NCBI GenBank assembly: GCA_002342295.1
Contig: DDPR01000012.1
Coordinates: forward strand, 25,827 to 89,826
Length of the DNA: 64,000 bases
Source: Burkholderiales bacterium UBA2463
GTDB lineage: Bacteria > Pseudomonadota > Gammaproteobacteria > Burkholderiales > Burkholderiaceae_A
Reading direction: 5' to 3'
The notes beneath the pieces were generated by a model. It did not search any database, was not told the DNA's origin, and saw nothing but the letters and a program-made list of their open reading frames with translations. This document shows positions 8,638 to 20,538 of this stretch, in pieces (positions within the stretch are counted from its first letter, which is position 1; each line of letters opens with the position of its first letter). Both the position numbers and the translations under genes were made by a program.

Positions 8638-9039
8638 ACACACGATGAATAAGGAGGCCAAGCAGCGCTCCTGCCAGCTCGGCCGCCACATAGCCCGGCA
8701 CATCGGCTGGCGAGATTCCCGCAAAACTCTCAGTCATCATTCTCCCAATGGCCGCGGCAGGGTTTGCGAATGAGGTGGATGAAGTGAACCAGTAAGCCGC
8801 CCCGATGAAAGATGCGACAAGGCCTGCGACACGACCGGATTGAAGTGCGCACCGCTCATGGGACCGAGGATGGTAATGAGAACGTAGAGCGCCCATACGG
8901 TAGCAAGCGTGTTTGCAATGAGGGCTACCCCATTGTTGCCCCCAGAGAGCTTCTCGGCCATGAGGCCCGAACCGATAACTACGCACAGAAGGAGGGCGGA
9001 CCCAATGCCTTCTGCAAAAAGCCGACGCGATGTAGTCAT
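8621..9039 (-). pseudogene. Decayed aquaporin/MIP-family channel gene (internal deletion plus frameshift)
   Basis: Two reading frames together give a broken major intrinsic protein. The first (start 9039, with GGAGG just upstream) encodes helices 1-2 and the first half-helix, GPMSGAHFNPVVS. The second frame resumes with ASFIGAAYWFTSSTSFANP, the second NPA region, and continues to GISPADVPGYVAAE and a final helix. Roughly 80-90 residues normally found between the two NPA motifs (helices 3 to 5) are missing, and the frame changes near 8830-8850. The second frame stops at 8621-8623 inside tRNA-Pro. Related aquaglyceroporin-like proteins occur in arsenic operons, but no ars gene is nearby. A functional channel is very unlikely. 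Confidence 0.82.
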
Positions 9040-9114
9040 AGGCCTCCTACTCTAGCGGCTTTTTTAACAAGCTCTCGTGTTAGCCTTCTCGCGTCCTCGA
9101 CGTATGAGGGATGT

Positions 9115-9310
9115 GTCTGATGGTGCCCGCCTAACGCGGGTTAAACGGGAAGTCGGTGCGAATCCGGCGCTTCCCCCGAAACAGTCAGGGTGTTTGGTCT
9201 CTTTGGCGGTTCGCTCAACGAACGCCAGTCACTGGAGCAATCTGGGAAGACGAGAGACGTTGCGAGATTCTCCTCGCTAAGCCCGAGCCTGGATACCGGC
9301 CTCAGACGCT
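9115..9310 (+). promoter_or_regulatory. Cobalamin riboswitch ahead of btuB
   Basis: Conserved parts appear in order: GGTGCCCGCC (from 9120), the core GGGAAGTCGGTGCGAATCC near 9148-9167, CGAAACAGTCAGGG, GCCAGTCACTGG, and the B12 box AGCCTGGATACCGGCC at 9286-9301. It ends about 45 bases before the btuB start codon. Binding of adenosylcobalamin is known to shut down such transporter genes. Outer boundaries are approximate. Confidence 0.92.
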
Positions 9311-9355
9311 TGTTCATTTGTCGCTTCGGGGTTGGGGCGGCTTGGAAGGGATTAA

Positions 9356-11212
9356 ATGAGACTCGTGAAGATGGGGCTCGCGCTTGCCTGTGCAAGTGCG
9401 GGAGGGTGTGCGCTTGCGCAGCCAGTGTCGACGCTTGCCCCGGTCATCGTGACCGCGACAGGATTCGAGCAAAAACTCTCAGATGTGATTCCCTCAGTAT
9501 CGGTCATTACGCGGGATCAGATTGATCGATCGGGTGCCTTGAGCCTTTCTGACCTGGTGATGGGAGAGCCTGGCGTGGAGGTCGGACGCAATGGCGGTCT
9601 GGGCACGACGACATCATTTTTCCTGCGCGGGTCTGAGAGTAAGAATGTGCTGGTGCTTGTCGATGGCGTGCGCATGCGAGATGGCATCACACAGTCCGCC
9701 CTCGCGGAAAATATTCCCCTCGGGCTGGTGGAACAGATTGAGATCATTCGCGGCAATGTGTCGGCCATTTATGGGGACGCAGCTGTGGGAGGAGTGATCA
9801 ACATTAAGACACGCGAGGGTGATGGCAAGCCTCGGCTCTTTGTGAACAGCTCGATTGGGGAGCGAAACACGCGCGACCTCACGACCGGTTACACGGGATC
9901 TGCAGACGGTCTCAAGTTCAGCGTGACCGCTCAGCACACGAGGACAGATGGGTTTCCGGCGGCGAACTCGAAGAATGGTGCTTATAGGTCAGCGCGAGAT
10001 GCAGAGCGAGACCCATACGAGAACACATCTATTGGCGTTCGCGTCTCGAAGGCTATTGGGGATACGAGTTTTGGGGTGAGCACTCTGTCCTCCCGCGCTT
10101 CCCTGAAGTACGGTGCCTCCGCTTTCGGGGCGACTGATCCCTCCACCTCCTCGTCGAATGATCTTTTAAACGTGTTTTCTGAGAATGTGCTTTCGCGGTC
10201 TTGGACGTCTAGGATTGATCTCAGTTATAACCGGATCGCTCTTAATGTGAGCGATAGCGGGGTTTACGGAACTGCCGAGTCCCCCACGACGAGGGTCTCG
10301 GAGTTTCGCTTCGATAATCGGGTAAGACTTGACTCGAGTCAGTCGTTGCGGGTTGGTATTGATCACCGAGAGGACGCCCTCGCGTCCACTTCATCCTCGC
10401 TAAAGAGCCGAGCGTTTGATTCTCCCTACGTCGGCTACCTACTGTCAGCGGGTCGATGGTCGGGTCAGCTAAATGCTCGGTATGACTCCGCCTCGACTGG
10501 GCAGAGCAAGGGAACTTGGCTGGCCGGCTCGGGTTATCAACTATCGGACGCATGGCGACTAACGGGAAGTGTATCAACCGCTTTTCGTCTTCCCAGCGCG
10601 TCCGAGATATCCTCAAACTCGAATTTGATTCCTGAGTTTCACAAGAGCAAAGAAGTTGGGGTTGGCTACCAAGACCCGACCATCTCTTTTCGAAGCACAC
10701 TTTTTCAGACTGAGACCCAAAATCCGATTACCTACAATGGCTCCAGTTATGCAAACGCTAATTACATGAGGAACAAGGGGATCGAGAGTTTCGCAACGGC
10801 CCTCCTTGGGACGCGAACCCGCCTCAAAGGCTCCTTGACGCTTCAAGATCCTCAGAGCCCATGGGGAGACGGCAATTACAACAATGCCACCACCAGTGCA
10901 CGAGTCCAGAGTGCTCGCCGGGCGAAGGTTCACGGCTCTCTCGGCGTAACGCATGGCATAGGAAACACGGAACTCGAGGCGAACCTTCAGGGCGCATCTC
11001 GCCGTCGAGATACAGATTACGATACCGTCGGGCAGTACAAGCTTCCCGGCTATGCAGTGCTGAACCTGAGGGGTTTGGTCAAGATCGACAGGGAGCTCTC
11101 GCTGATTGCTCGACTCGACAATGCCCTCGACAAGACCTACGAGCTGGCCTACGGGTACAACACGCCACCCAGAACTGCCTTCATCGGCCTTCAGTATCAG
11201 CCGGCGCCTTAG
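9356..11212 (+). CDS. btuB: TonB-dependent vitamin B12 receptor
   Basis: Outer-membrane beta-barrel that imports cobalamin using TonB energy. N-terminal signal peptide (about 1-21, ending CALAQ), TonB box around APVIVTATGF, plug domain (RSGALSLSDLVMGEPGVEV, LRGSESKNVLVLVDGVRM, IEIIRGNVSAIYGDAAVGGV), then the barrel, ending in an aromatic-containing strand (TAFIGLQYQPAP). 618 residues, close to E. coli BtuB. GGAAGGG lies just upstream of the ATG. The cobalamin riboswitch upstream makes the substrate assignment strong. Followed 13 bases later by a BtuM-like gene. Confidence 0.93.
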   Translation: MRLVKMGLALACASAGGCALAQPVSTLAPVIVTATGFEQKLSDVIPSVSVITRDQIDRSGALSLSDLVMGEPGVEVGRNGGLGTTTSFFLRGSESKNVLVLVDGVRMRDGITQSALAENIPLGLVEQIEIIRGNVSAIYGDAAVGGVINIKTREGDGKPRLFVNSSIGERNTRDLTTGYTGSADGLKFSVTAQHTRTDGFPAANSKNGAYRSARDAERDPYENTSIGVRVSKAIGDTSFGVSTLSSRASLKYGASAFGATDPSTSSSNDLLNVFSENVLSRSWTSRIDLSYNRIALNVSDSGVYGTAESPTTRVSEFRFDNRVRLDSSQSLRVGIDHREDALASTSSSLKSRAFDSPYVGYLLSAGRWSGQLNARYDSASTGQSKGTWLAGSGYQLSDAWRLTGSVSTAFRLPSASEISSNSNLIPEFHKSKEVGVGYQDPTISFRSTLFQTETQNPITYNGSSYANANYMRNKGIESFATALLGTRTRLKGSLTLQDPQSPWGDGNYNNATTSARVQSARRAKVHGSLGVTHGIGNTELEANLQGASRRRDTDYDTVGQYKLPGYAVLNLRGLVKIDRELSLIARLDNALDKTYELAYGYNTPPRTAFIGLQYQPAP

Positions 11213-11225
11213 CTATACTCAGCCA

Positions 11226-11783
11226 ATGATTCGACGTCACAACCCCATCATCTTTGTTTTGCTCGCGGGTCTTCTGTTGGCCACCCGCGCCACTCATTTT
11301 GGAAGTGCGTCGTTTCTGCCCGACGCCTCATGGGCCGTCCTGTTCGGTGCGGGATATCTGCTCGGTATGCGGGCCTGGGCAGCGCTCTTGGCACTGGCGG
11401 TAGGCATTGATGCCCTGGCCTTCGGTGGCGCAAGGGCCTCAGACCAGCTCCTCACATCGTCTTACGCTTGTCTTCAGTTTGCACACATCGCTCTGCTGCT
11501 CGCCGGAAGAGCCCTGAGGGAGAATGCAACCGCTGCCTCTTTTTCGCGCTACGCAATTGGCTCAGTGATCTTCGCCTTCTTTGTCTCTAACACCGGTTAC
11601 TACTGGCTGTCTGGTCACTTCGAGGCGACCTCTGTTATGGGCTACCTCAGGCAGTTCAACACCTACCTGTGGCCTTATCTCACCGTCAGTTTGGGATACA
11701 TCTTGGCGGGGGCCCTTGTTGTTCTGGCCGCCTCGCGCACTCGGGCTTTGTCAGCAGTGAGCCCGCAGAGGGAAGCAGCCTAA
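11226..11783 (+). CDS. btuM: BtuM-like cobalamin transport membrane protein
   Basis: 185-residue protein, mostly hydrophobic, with about five or six predicted transmembrane segments. The N-terminal part RATHFGSASFLPDASWAVLF resembles the BtuM family, small inner-membrane proteins linked to B12 uptake. A cysteine at about residue 82 (SSYACLQFAH) sits where the cobalt-coordinating cysteine of characterised BtuM would be expected. It starts 13 bases after btuB under the same riboswitch. A TATACT lies at 11214-11219 and no clear Shine-Dalgarno is seen. The BtuM assignment is from memory of family motifs and context; it may instead be annotated as a generic DUF6580-type protein. Confidence 0.68.
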   Translation: MIRRHNPIIFVLLAGLLLATRATHFGSASFLPDASWAVLFGAGYLLGMRAWAALLALAVGIDALAFGGARASDQLLTSSYACLQFAHIALLLAGRALRENATAASFSRYAIGSVIFAFFVSNTGYYWLSGHFEATSVMGYLRQFNTYLWPYLTVSLGYILAGALVVLAASRTRALSAVSPQREAA

Positions 11784-11809
11784 CGTCGCCCCCTCACGCG
11801 GACAGGAGA

Positions 11810-12978
11810 TCAGTGCAGGTGCTGGCCGGTTGATTCGGTGTTGTCTGGGAGTTCTGCGTGGACAAGCTCCCCATCGGTGTTGGGGTAGAGCGGTGCACCA
11901 CAATCTTCACAGTACTCCATGGGCATGCGCTGGCGCTGCATTTCGATATGCGTGATGCCCGCCTCTGAGAGCGTGGCCTCGATCTCTTCGACGACGTCAC
12001 TCATCTCATCCTCTGCGCCGAGCAAGGGCCAGACAATGCCGTGAATCACTTCGTCTTCATGCTCTACCTGAAAGCCAATTCGGTACTCCTCAAGCTGCCG
12101 GTTGTAGCAGCCTGCAATGATGGCGGTGAGCATCTTGGGCGCAATACCAAGCGTGGTTGTAAGAAAAGCCACGGATGCGGTGATTGAGAAGGGCCGCGCT
12201 GCGCGGTCTGCATCTCGACAGGCGACGTAGTAAGCGCGGGGGAGCATGGGGTCGAAGCCGCAGGCCGGGAGAAGAGTGCTCAGCGAGTCGTGGGCCGCCT
12301 GACGCCACGCTGCTTGAACCTCGTCACGGGTAATAAGACCCTCCTGCCACTTGAACATGGGCTCGCCCTCGGGAACGGACACGACACCCAAAATGTAACG
12401 CTGGTCGGCAAGGAACTGGGCAGTCTCGTTGAGCGAGCCAGTGTCGACAGGCATGCGCCCAAGGGTGATGTGGTTTGTGAGGGAGGCGCGAAGTTCCGCT
12501 GTCTCGCCAAAGCTCTCTGGGAGTTGGTCTGGCGAGAAAAAATAGTCTGCCAGGGCGAGGTCGGCCTTGTCGGAAAACACGTGCTCTCGCATGGCTTTCG
12601 TGAGGGCCTCCAGCGTCTTTTCACCAACCACGCGAGTGGGAACGGGCATGCGTGACCAGGCCAGCACAGGCGAGGCAAAGAGAAGAACATCTCGCATGCC
12701 GTCGGAGGTGCGCACCATCACGTGCTCCACGCGGCCCTCAATGGCGTCTGCGAGCTCCTCATAGGCGCGCGACTCACGGTCGGCAAGGCGATCGAGAGCG
12801 GCGTTCAGAGAGCCCTCATCGCCGGCGGTTAAGAGGGCATCAATCTCTGTGTCGAGCCGGGTCTCCCAGAAGCGGTCCTCGGCTCGGCTCCCCGACTGAG
12901 CGAGGCCCTCGGCAAGTTCAACCAGCCGGTCTGCTTCACGCGAGGCTCGCCCCCTCCTTGACGATGGAGATGTTTTCA

Positions 12979-12979
<1 letters not shown>
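11810..12979 (-). CDS. DUF2863 family protein
   Basis: 389-residue cytoplasmic protein of a family largely confined to Burkholderiales; function unknown. No transmembrane segment. Near the C-terminus a CEDCGAPLYPN motif looks like half a zinc ribbon. The start codon overlaps the acnA stop by one base (TAATG), so it is translationally coupled to aconitase and lies at the end of the mdh-acnA minus-strand unit. The link with aconitase suggests some role around the TCA cycle, but that is inference only. Confidence 0.85.
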
Positions 12980-15672
<2,693 letters not shown>

Positions 15673-15698
15673 GCGCAGGCTCCTTGGGGTGCGGGTAC

Positions 15699-16691
15699 TT
15701 AGGCGAGGAGGTGTTTGACGCCATTCTGCTCTTCGAGCAGCTCGTTGAGGGTGTTGGTCATTCGCTCTCGGGAGAAGGCATCTATCTCAATACCCTGCAC
15801 GATGCTGTACTCGCCGTTTTGACAAGTGACGGGGAATCCGTAAATGACCTCATGCGGAATGTCATAGGATCCGTCGGAGGGGATGCCCATCGTGACCCAG
15901 TGTCCGTTGGTTCCCAGCACCCAGTCGTGGATGTGGTCGATGGCCGCATTGGCAGCGGAGGCCGCAGACGACAGTCCTCGCGCCTCAATGATGGCCGCTC
16001 CGCGCTTGCCGACCGTGGGCAAGAACACATCTTTGTTCCACATCTCGTCATTGATCAGGGCCTTCACCGCGTGGCCCTCGATCGTTGCGTTTCGGTAGTC
16101 GGCGTACATCGTGGGCGAATGGTTTCCCCACACAGCCAGCTTTTCGATGCCTGACACAGCCTTACCCGTCTTTGCCGCAATTTGAGACGCTGCGCGATTG
16201 TGATCAAGTCGGAGCATGGCCGTGAAGTTCTTCTTGGGCAGGTCAGGGGCGGACTTCATGGCGATGTAGGCATTGGTGTTGGCAGGATTGCCCACGACCA
16301 GCACCTTGACGTGACGAGAGGCCACATCGTTGAGCGCCTTGCCTTGGTGCGTGAAGATTTGAGCGTTCGCTGAGAGCAGGTCCTTGCGCTCCATACCGGG
16401 GCCCCTGGGGCGAGCACCAACGAGGATCGCAATGTCGGTGTCCTTAAATCCGATGTGGGGATCGCCGCTGGCGGACATTCCTGCGAGTAGGGGGAAGGCG
16501 CAGTCCTCGAGCTCCATCATCACCCCGCTTAGGGCTTTCTGAGCTTTTTCGTCTGGAATATCAAGCAGTTGGAGTATGACGGGCTGGTCTTTTCCGAGCA
16601 TCTCGCCGCTGGCGATGCGAAAGAGGATGGCATAGCCAATCTGACCTGCTGCTCCGGTCACTGCGACTCGAACAGGGGGCTTGAGACTCAT
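15699..16691 (-). CDS. mdh: Malate dehydrogenase
   Basis: NAD-dependent oxidation of malate to oxaloacetate, the last TCA step. 330 residues. N-terminal Rossmann motif GAAGQIGYAILFRIASG, substrate-binding ARPRGPGMERKDLL, NPANTNAYIA, and the catalytic histidine in WGNHSPTMYAD. This is the betaproteobacterial/actinobacterial Mdh type. AAGGAGTCC precedes the ATG. It is transcribed divergently from sdhC across a 209-base regulatory gap and runs into acnA, so the TCA genes flank one control region. Confidence 0.97.
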   Translation of the reverse strand: MSLKPPVRVAVTGAAGQIGYAILFRIASGEMLGKDQPVILQLLDIPDEKAQKALSGVMMELEDCAFPLLAGMSASGDPHIGFKDTDIAILVGARPRGPGMERKDLLSANAQIFTHQGKALNDVASRHVKVLVVGNPANTNAYIAMKSAPDLPKKNFTAMLRLDHNRAASQIAAKTGKAVSGIEKLAVWGNHSPTMYADYRNATIEGHAVKALINDEMWNKDVFLPTVGKRGAAIIEARGLSSAASAANAAIDHIHDWVLGTNGHWVTMGIPSDGSYDIPHEVIYGFPVTCQNGEYSIVQGIEIDAFSRERMTNTLNELLEEQNGVKHLLA

Positions 16692-16833
16692 GGGAGGACT
16701 CCTTGGGGGAACGGCCGTACCGCTTGTGCAGTGCGGAATTTAGGGGGGAGGACGAGCAATCGACGGTGCAAGAACGCTCTTAGTGTAGGTGGGACTTGAG
16801 ACAGGACAGTGACGATCACCACGACAAGCAAAG

Positions 16834-16877
16834 TGTAGGGATGCCCCTACAGACTGTCAAAAATGCGCTCATATAAT
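16834..16877 (+). promoter_or_regulatory. Palindrome and -10 element upstream of sdhC
   Basis: A perfect 7-base inverted repeat, TGTAGGG-ATGC-CCCTACA, lies at 16834-16851. It overlaps the expected -35 position of a promoter whose -10 is TATAAT at 16872-16877; sdhC starts at 16901. The rest of the 16692-16900 mdh-sdhC gap shows no gene. The palindrome is a likely operator. In many Burkholderiales a GntR-family gene lies between mdh and sdhC; none is present here. Confidence 0.6.
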
Positions 16878-16900
16878 GCGAGCAGTCCAACTTGTAGAGG

Positions 16901-17317
16901 GTGCGTATGTCTGAGGTCTCCCACAAACGTCGTCCCGAATTTCGCAACATTCACATCTCCCAGATCCTGGGGTATCGGCTTCCCATTGCAGGGATCATGT
17001 CGATCCTGCACCGCGTCAGTGGGGCCGGCATGTTTCTTACCCTCCCCATTCTCATTTACGTTTTCGACCTGAGTATCACCTCCGAGTTGAGTTACTTCAG
17101 GCTCATCGAGCTCACGGAGCTGACGGTCGTCAAGCTCTTTTTTTGTGGCATTGCTTGGGCCTTTATCCATCACTTCATGGGGGGCATTCGGCATCTGGTC
17201 AATGACCTTCACATGGGGTTGACCAAGGAGGCCAGCCCTCTTGTGGCCCAGGGATTCCTCGCAGCGAGCCTCACGTGTTCGGCCGTGGCCTGGCTCACCA
17301 TTTTTGGAGTGATCTAA
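16901..17317 (+). CDS. sdhC: Succinate dehydrogenase cytochrome b556 subunit
   Basis: Membrane anchor of complex II that binds heme b and quinone. 138 residues with three transmembrane helices. SILHRVSGAGMF is the family signature (Ser/Arg at the quinone site), and the HHFMGGIRH segment carries the probable heme-ligand histidine. Start GTG/ATG ambiguity: ATG near 16907 (MSEVSHKR) has TAGAGGG about 8 bases upstream and may be the true start. Stop of sdhC and start of sdhD are contiguous. Confidence 0.95.
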   Translation: MRMSEVSHKRRPEFRNIHISQILGYRLPIAGIMSILHRVSGAGMFLTLPILIYVFDLSITSELSYFRLIELTELTVVKLFFCGIAWAFIHHFMGGIRHLVNDLHMGLTKEASPLVAQGFLAASLTCSAVAWLTIFGVI

Positions 17318-17680
17318 ATGGCAGACAGCTTTGGACGCAAGCGCCTTGTCGTCGGCGCGCACTACGGCCTTCGAGATTGGCTTTCTCAGCGCATGACCGC
17401 TCTGGTCTTGGCCTCGTACAGTGTCGTGCTTCTTATTTCAGCGCTTCTTGTGCCCGAGCCGGGCTATTACGGGTGGTCCGGACTCTTTGCCCAGACCTGG
17501 ATGAAGGTCTACACCATCCTCGCGCTCATTGCCTTTGTGTACCACGCCTGGGTCGGTGTCCGCGACATTTGGATGGACTACATTGATTCGGTCGGCCTGC
17601 GTCTTGCGTTGCAGGTCGGCACCATCGTCTGGCTTCTCGGCTGCAGCATCTGGGCCATTGATGTGATCTGGAGGGTGTAA
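17318..17680 (+). CDS. sdhD: Succinate dehydrogenase membrane anchor subunit
   Basis: Second membrane anchor of complex II. 120 residues with three hydrophobic helices. The N-terminal GLRDWLSQRMTALVLASY and the YHAWVGVRDIWMDYI segment (heme/quinone-site histidine and Asp) are typical for SdhD. It begins on the base after the sdhC stop and ends on the base before the sdhA start, so the subunits are tightly coupled. Confidence 0.95.
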   Translation: MADSFGRKRLVVGAHYGLRDWLSQRMTALVLASYSVVLLISALLVPEPGYYGWSGLFAQTWMKVYTILALIAFVYHAWVGVRDIWMDYIDSVGLRLALQVGTIVWLLGCSIWAIDVIWRV

Positions 17681-19471
17681 ATGGCTGAAGTTCTCTCGCA
17701 TCAAACGAGCAGTCTTCCCCGTCGGCGATTCGATGCCGTCATTGTCGGCGCGGGCGGCTCTGGCATGCGCTGCTCTCTGCAGCTCGCTGAGGCTGGGCTG
17801 AATGTGGCAGTGCTCTCAAAAGTCTTCCCCACCCGCTCGCACACGGTGGCTGCTCAGGGCGGCATTGGCGCCTCGCTTGGAAATATGAGCGACGACAACT
17901 GGTACTGGCATATGTTCGACACGGTGAAGGGCTCCGACTATCTGGGTGACCAAGACGCCATCGAGTTCATGTGCCGAGAGGCGCCCAAGGTGGTCTATGA
18001 GCTTGAGCACTTTGGAATGCCCTTTGACCGCAATCCTGACGGCACCATTTATCAGCGCCCCTTCGGTGGTCACACGGCAAACCTCGGCGAGAAGCCGGTT
18101 CAGCGGGCCTGCGCAGCAGCCGATCGAACCGGCCACGCGCTGCTTCACACGCTTTATCAACGAAACGTACGCGCAAGGACCCAGTTCTTTGTTGAGTGGA
18201 TGGCCCTTGACATCATCCGTGATTCAGAGGGCGCTTGCGTTGGTGTGGTGGCCCTCGAGATGGAGACCGGAGAGGTCATGGTGCTTGAGGCCAAGACGAC
18301 GGTCTTCGCAACGGGTGGTGCCGGACGGATTTGGGCAGCCTCAACGAATGCGTTCATCAATACAGGCGACGGCATGGGCATGGCTGCGCGCGCCGGGCTG
18401 CCCCTTGAGGACATGGAGTTTTGGCAATTTCACCCCACTGGCGTTGCAGGCGCTGGCGTCTTGGTCACCGAGGGTGTGAGAGGCGAGGGCGGCATCCTTC
18501 TTAACTGCAATGGCGAGCGATTCATGGAGCGCTACGCGCCCACACTCAAGGATCTGGCTCCGCGTGACTTCGTGTCTCGCTCGATGGATCAGGAGATCAA
18601 GGAGGGTCGGGGATGTGGACCGAACAAGGACCATGTTCTTCTAAAACTTGACCATCTTGGCGCCGAGAAGATTCTGAAGAAGCTTCCCTCCATTCGAGAG
18701 ATTGCCCTGAAGTTTGCCAACGTGGACCCGATCAAGGAGCCCATCCCCGTGGTGCCCACCATTCACTACCAGATGGGCGGCATTCCGACGAATGTTCACG
18801 GTCAGGTGGTCGCACCCAAGCATGGAAACCCCAACGAGGTGGTGCCTGGCCTCTATGCCATTGGAGAGTGCGCCTGCGTCTCTGTGCATGGTGCCAATCG
18901 CCTGGGAACCAATTCGCTCCTCGACCTCCTCGTGTTCGGACGCGCAGCGGGAAATCACATCGTGGCCTCGAATCTGAAGGGTCAAGAGCATCGGCATCTT
19001 CCTAAAGACGGGGCGGACCTCAGCCTCTCTCGGCTTGCAAAAATTGATTCCTCCACCTCTGGCGAGCATGTCCAGTCGGTGGCCAATGAGATTCGAAGCA
19101 CGATGCAAAAGTTTTGTGGTGTGTTTCGCACCTCTGAGCTGCTCAGCGAGGGTGTTGAGAAGATCATGGCCCTGGCCGATCGCGCGGCCCATATTCATAT
19201 CGACGATAAGAGCAAGGTGTTCAATACGGCGCGAGTGGAGGCCCTCGAGCTGGCCAATCTGGTGGAGACTGCGAAAGCCACCATCGTCTCTGCAGAGGCA
19301 CGCAAAGAGAGTCGTGGCGCTCACGCGCACCGCGACTTTCCCGAGCGCGATGACGCCCACTGGATGCGACACACCCTGTGGTTCTCCGAGGGCAATGCGC
19401 TGGACTACAAGCCCGTCAATCTGAAGCCACTCACGGTAGAGACCTTCCAGCCCAAGAAGCGCACTTTCTAA
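17681..19471 (+). CDS. sdhA: Succinate dehydrogenase flavoprotein subunit
   Basis: Oxidises succinate to fumarate and passes electrons to SdhB. 596 residues, usual length. FAD dinucleotide motif VGAGGSGMRCSLQLAEAG near the N-terminus, and SHTVAAQGG with the histidine that carries covalent FAD. Also FHPTGVAGAGVLVTEGVRGEGG and the C-terminal HGANRLGTNSLLDL active-site regions. Covalent flavinylation would be aided by sdhE two genes downstream. Confidence 0.98.
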   Translation: MAEVLSHQTSSLPRRRFDAVIVGAGGSGMRCSLQLAEAGLNVAVLSKVFPTRSHTVAAQGGIGASLGNMSDDNWYWHMFDTVKGSDYLGDQDAIEFMCREAPKVVYELEHFGMPFDRNPDGTIYQRPFGGHTANLGEKPVQRACAAADRTGHALLHTLYQRNVRARTQFFVEWMALDIIRDSEGACVGVVALEMETGEVMVLEAKTTVFATGGAGRIWAASTNAFINTGDGMGMAARAGLPLEDMEFWQFHPTGVAGAGVLVTEGVRGEGGILLNCNGERFMERYAPTLKDLAPRDFVSRSMDQEIKEGRGCGPNKDHVLLKLDHLGAEKILKKLPSIREIALKFANVDPIKEPIPVVPTIHYQMGGIPTNVHGQVVAPKHGNPNEVVPGLYAIGECACVSVHGANRLGTNSLLDLLVFGRAAGNHIVASNLKGQEHRHLPKDGADLSLSRLAKIDSSTSGEHVQSVANEIRSTMQKFCGVFRTSELLSEGVEKIMALADRAAHIHIDDKSKVFNTARVEALELANLVETAKATIVSAEARKESRGAHAHRDFPERDDAHWMRHTLWFSEGNALDYKPVNLKPLTVETFQPKKRTF

Positions 19472-19485
19472 AGAGGATGTCTGTC

Positions 19486-20196
19486 ATGACCAGAACGGTT
19501 CGGTTTTCCATCTATCGCTACGACCCCGATCGCGATGCCAAGCCTTACATGCAAGACCTCTCCGTTGAGCTGCTCGATACGGACAAGATGCTGCTCGATG
19601 CCTTGATGCGCATCAAAGCCAGCACCGACGATTCGCTTTCGTTTCGTCGGTCCTGCCGTGAGGGGGTCTGCGGCTCGGACGCGATGAATATCAATGGCAA
19701 AAATGGGCTGGCGTGTATCACGAACCTGCGTGAACTCAAGGAGCCCATTGTGTTGCGGCCACTTCCTGGGCTGCCAGTGGTTCGCGATCTTATCGTCGAC
19801 ATGACTCAGTTTTTTAAGCAGTACCACTCCATTCGGCCTTACCTCATTAACGAAACCCCGCCCCCCGAAAAAGAGCGCCTTCAGTCGCCTGAGGAGCGGG
19901 AGGAACTCGATGGCCTCTACGAGTGCATTCTCTGCGCCTGTTGCTCAACGAGCTGTCCGTCGTTCTGGTGGAACCCCGATAAGTTTGTGGGCCCCGCTGG
20001 CCTTCTTCAGGCCTATCGATTTATTGCAGACAGCCGCGACCAGTCCACGAGCGAGCGCTTAGACAACCTTGAAGATCCGTACCGACTGTTCCGCTGTCAC
20101 ACCATCATGAACTGCATGGATGTCTGCCCCAAGGGTCTCAACCCGACCAAGGCGATTGGCAAGATCAAAGAACTCATGGTCAGGCGCACGGTTTAA
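19486..20196 (+). CDS. sdhB: Succinate dehydrogenase iron-sulfur subunit
   Basis: Carries three Fe-S clusters between FAD and the quinone site. 236 residues. [2Fe-2S] ligands CREGVCGSD...C (about 60-80), [4Fe-4S] motif CILCACCSTSCPSF and [3Fe-4S]/[4Fe-4S] motif CHTIMNCMDVCPKGLNP. Two ATGs are close together; the one at 19486 (MTRTVRFSIYRYDPD) has AGAGG at the right distance (19472-19476) and gives the normal N-terminus. It follows sdhA by 14 bases. Confidence 0.97.
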   Translation: MTRTVRFSIYRYDPDRDAKPYMQDLSVELLDTDKMLLDALMRIKASTDDSLSFRRSCREGVCGSDAMNINGKNGLACITNLRELKEPIVLRPLPGLPVVRDLIVDMTQFFKQYHSIRPYLINETPPPEKERLQSPEEREELDGLYECILCACCSTSCPSFWWNPDKFVGPAGLLQAYRFIADSRDQSTSERLDNLEDPYRLFRCHTIMNCMDVCPKGLNPTKAIGKIKELMVRRTV

Positions 20197-20214
20197 GTCC
20201 GAGGTTACGAAGAG

Positions 20215-20508
20215 GTGCAGCCCGATCCGTTCTCGGGACAGTCCGGCGACCTCACGGCGCCGGAGGATGTTTTAAGAAGGCTGCGCTGGCGGGCTCGGCG
20301 CGGGATGCTGGAGAACGATCTCATCATCGAGCGTTTTTTTGTCCGGTGGGAGAGCGGGTTGTCAGTGGCCGAGCATGATGGGCTTGCCCGTCTCCTCGAT
20401 CTGACCGACAACGACCTGATGGACCTGCTGCTCGATCGGCGTCAGCCGCTCGGGGAGCTCGATCGGCCAGAGGTTCTGGCAGTTCTGGCCAAGTTACGCG
20501 CAGTCTGA
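20215..20508 (+). CDS. sdhE: FAD assembly factor SdhE
   Basis: Small (97-residue) protein that helps covalent attachment of FAD to SdhA. The conserved RWRARRGMLENDLIIERF segment carries the RGxxE motif of the family; LDLTDNDLMDLLL follows. It starts with GTG, has an N-terminal extension of about 20 residues compared with E. coli SdhE, and lies between sdhB and gltA, the standard betaproteobacterial order. Confidence 0.93.
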   Translation: MQPDPFSGQSGDLTAPEDVLRRLRWRARRGMLENDLIIERFFVRWESGLSVAEHDGLARLLDLTDNDLMDLLLDRRQPLGELDRPEVLAVLAKLRAV

Positions 20509-20538
20509 TTACCAACTTTCACCAAAGGAACGGGCATC

